Shown here piece after piece: positions 6,794 through 7,693 of a DNA stretch of 7,693 bases (positions are counted from its first letter, which is position 1; the number at the start of each line of letters is the position of its first letter). Made by a program: the position numbers and the translations under genes. Origin of the DNA: Actinomycetes bacterium (lineage in GTDB: Bacteria; Actinomycetota; Acidimicrobiia; Acidimicrobiales; Acidimicrobiaceae); the NCBI GenBank assembly GCA_021819025.1, contig JAKASN010000074.1:1-7693 (forward strand), in the 5' to 3' direction. The notes below the pieces were generated by a model, which worked only from the letters and a program-made list of their open reading frames with translations, was not told the DNA's origin and did no database searches.

Positions 6794-7072
6794 CGATGAT
6801 TCCTGGGCGAAGAGCCGAGAGCCTTTTCAAGCCCCAAAGTCCTTCACTAAAAGCGTTGCGCGCAAAGAGTGAACCAAGTCCAGTTGGAAACTGCATTCTG
6901 GGTCGAGTAAAACCGAGCATTGGGGTTTAGCTCCCGTCATCGCGAGATCTCACCAACGGATCCCCAAGGGATGCACTTTGCCCGTCTCGCGGAGGCCAAT
7001 CGGGTCCCCTAAATCCAAGCGCAACAGTCTCTATCGGAACCAGGACAGTTCAGAGAAACCGACGGCGAACAG
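6794..7072. other. Intergenic stretch without recognisable genes
   Basis: No credible reading frame, RNA gene or promoter was found. Two small points: on the minus strand GGCTCTTCGCC (6806-6816) resembles the terminal repeat of ISL3-family elements, and ATCCC-CAA-GGGAT (6960-6972) is a short perfect inverted repeat. Confidence 0.4.
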
Positions 7073-7369
7073 TTGTGGCATGAATGCGCGTTAGACGAGG
7101 GGTACCAGGAGGGATATCGCAGGCCACCGTTTGACGTAGTCATTGCGATGTGCCAACTACTGAGCGTGGTGCCAAGCACGGAAATCACATGGGGGCCGGG
7201 AACGCCTTGGAATGTTTACCTCCGGCGCATCGACGTCGAGTTCCATCGAGAGCCGACCAACTTCATCGGAGACGATGAGCGTCCTTACGGCGACTTCACG
7301 CTCGTAGGGCATGCGTGGCCCTTGAACGACATGAAGCCGAATGAGCCGGTGGCCGCCAAAGGAAGGTAG
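7073..7369 (+). CDS. Hypothetical protein of 98 residues
   Basis: Not recognised. The frame is open from 7013 (after TAA 7010-7012) to the TAG at 7367-7369; the only starts are the TTG at 7073 and later codons, and no ribosome site is visible. Composition looks more protein-like than a random GC-rich frame: acidic and aromatic residues are well represented, as in WHECALDEGYQEGYRRPPFD (2-21), VPSTEITWGPGTPWNVYL and RRIDVEFHREPTNFIGDDE. There are no membrane segments, signal peptide or familiar motifs. It lies between a dead resolvase and a broken transposase, so it may be a surviving fragment of a larger gene whose start has been lost. A chance frame remains possible. Confidence 0.35.
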   Translation: MWHECALDEGYQEGYRRPPFDVVIAMCQLLSVVPSTEITWGPGTPWNVYLRRIDVEFHREPTNFIGDDERPYGDFTLVGHAWPLNDMKPNEPVAAKGR

Positions 7370-7433
7370 GGGCTCTGGAATTTGCCCGGGGATCTGAGCT
7401 AGAGGGAACCCGACGGAGGTGCTTAGGCCCTAA

Positions 7434-7693
7434 CGATATCAGCCCAACTTGGAGCGCCACAATCACATCCTGAAGGGACCTTAGGAGGTCGCGCCGGTCT
7501 ATCTCGAGACCCCACACCGCATCGAGGTCCTTTTGCTTTGCCACTTTTCCGCCCTGCTCGGCGAGGCGCTCATCGAAGACGAGATGCGCGCCTCCTTGAA
7601 AGCAGCGGACCTCACCGGCATCCCGCTTTACCCCGAGCTTCGCAACTGTCCGGCCCCGAGCGCGCCGCGCATCCTTGAGATCTTCGGCGGGAT
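7434..7693 (+). pseudogene. C-terminal part of an IS1634/IS4-type transposase, interrupted by a stop (partial)
   Basis: One reading frame gives RYQPNLERHNHILKGP, then a TAG at 7482-7484, then EVAPVYLETPHRIEVLLLCH and on through FSALLGEALIEDEMR, GIPLYPELRNCPAPSAPRIL and EIFGG to the window edge. This matches the C-terminal region of IS1634-like DDE transposases, where 'YQP.LEKRHEQLK...VAPV.LK.P.RIEALL...ALIE' is followed by 'LPLYPE...AP....ILE.F'. An in-frame TAA (7431-7433) lies directly before the first matching residues, and no catalytic DDE domain is found upstream, so the element is truncated on its left as well as broken by the amber codon. The frame may continue beyond the window. The exact IS family (IS1634 or a related IS4 group) is uncertain. 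Confidence 0.75.

Noticed and set aside
7296..7544. Minus-strand frame of 82 codons
   Set aside because: Antisense to the transposase fragment and the 7073 frame; no ribosome site or motif.

Overview
The window looks like bacterial chromosome, most likely actinobacterial. Reasons: leaderless-type and TTG/GTG starts, a 14-helix DHA2 efflux pump paired with a MarR regulator, an actinobacterial-style PEBP protein and moderate to high GC. The genus cannot be read from the sequence. Base composition is uneven: the block at about 3640-6340 is visibly richer in G+C than the aminotransferase and the flanks, which suggests different histories.

Layout. At 1-384 (minus) is the N-terminal part of an HMG-CoA-lyase-like enzyme, running off the window. 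Divergent from it, 589-1791 (plus) is a complete PLP enzyme of the MalY/PatB C-S lyase/aminotransferase group; adjacent inverted repeats lie just before its start. About 1.2 kb without a convincing gene follows (1792-3021). Then comes a small plus-strand gene (3022-3471) with a CxxC...CxxC zinc ribbon joined to a DUF2958 domain, a domain mostly met on plasmids and integrative elements.

The best-resolved unit is a minus-strand operon read from 6334 down to 3639: a DHA2 drug-efflux MFS pump, a MarR repressor, a 62-residue stump of a metallo-beta-lactamase-fold protein, and a YbhB/PEBP-like protein. A near-consensus promoter (TTGACG, 17 bp, TACAAT) places the transcript start at or next to the pump's ATG, so the pump mRNA is probably leaderless. 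A perfect TTGTA-T-TACAA palindrome overlaps the -10 box and is the obvious MarR operator. The pump carries a one-base frameshift in a run of seven G (5016-5022). Removing one G restores helix 14 and makes the stop overlap the MarR start as ATGA.

The right end (about 6560-7693) is a graveyard of mobile DNA: a res-like site and the first codons of a Tn3-type resolvase whose catalytic Ser codon reads Arg, a possible ISL3-like end, an unrecognised 98-codon ORF, and the C-terminal part of an IS1634/IS4-type transposase interrupted by an amber codon and leaving the window. No CRISPR, rRNA or tRNA was seen. The window is best described as an efflux operon embedded in degraded accessory DNA. I found no convincing wholly new system.
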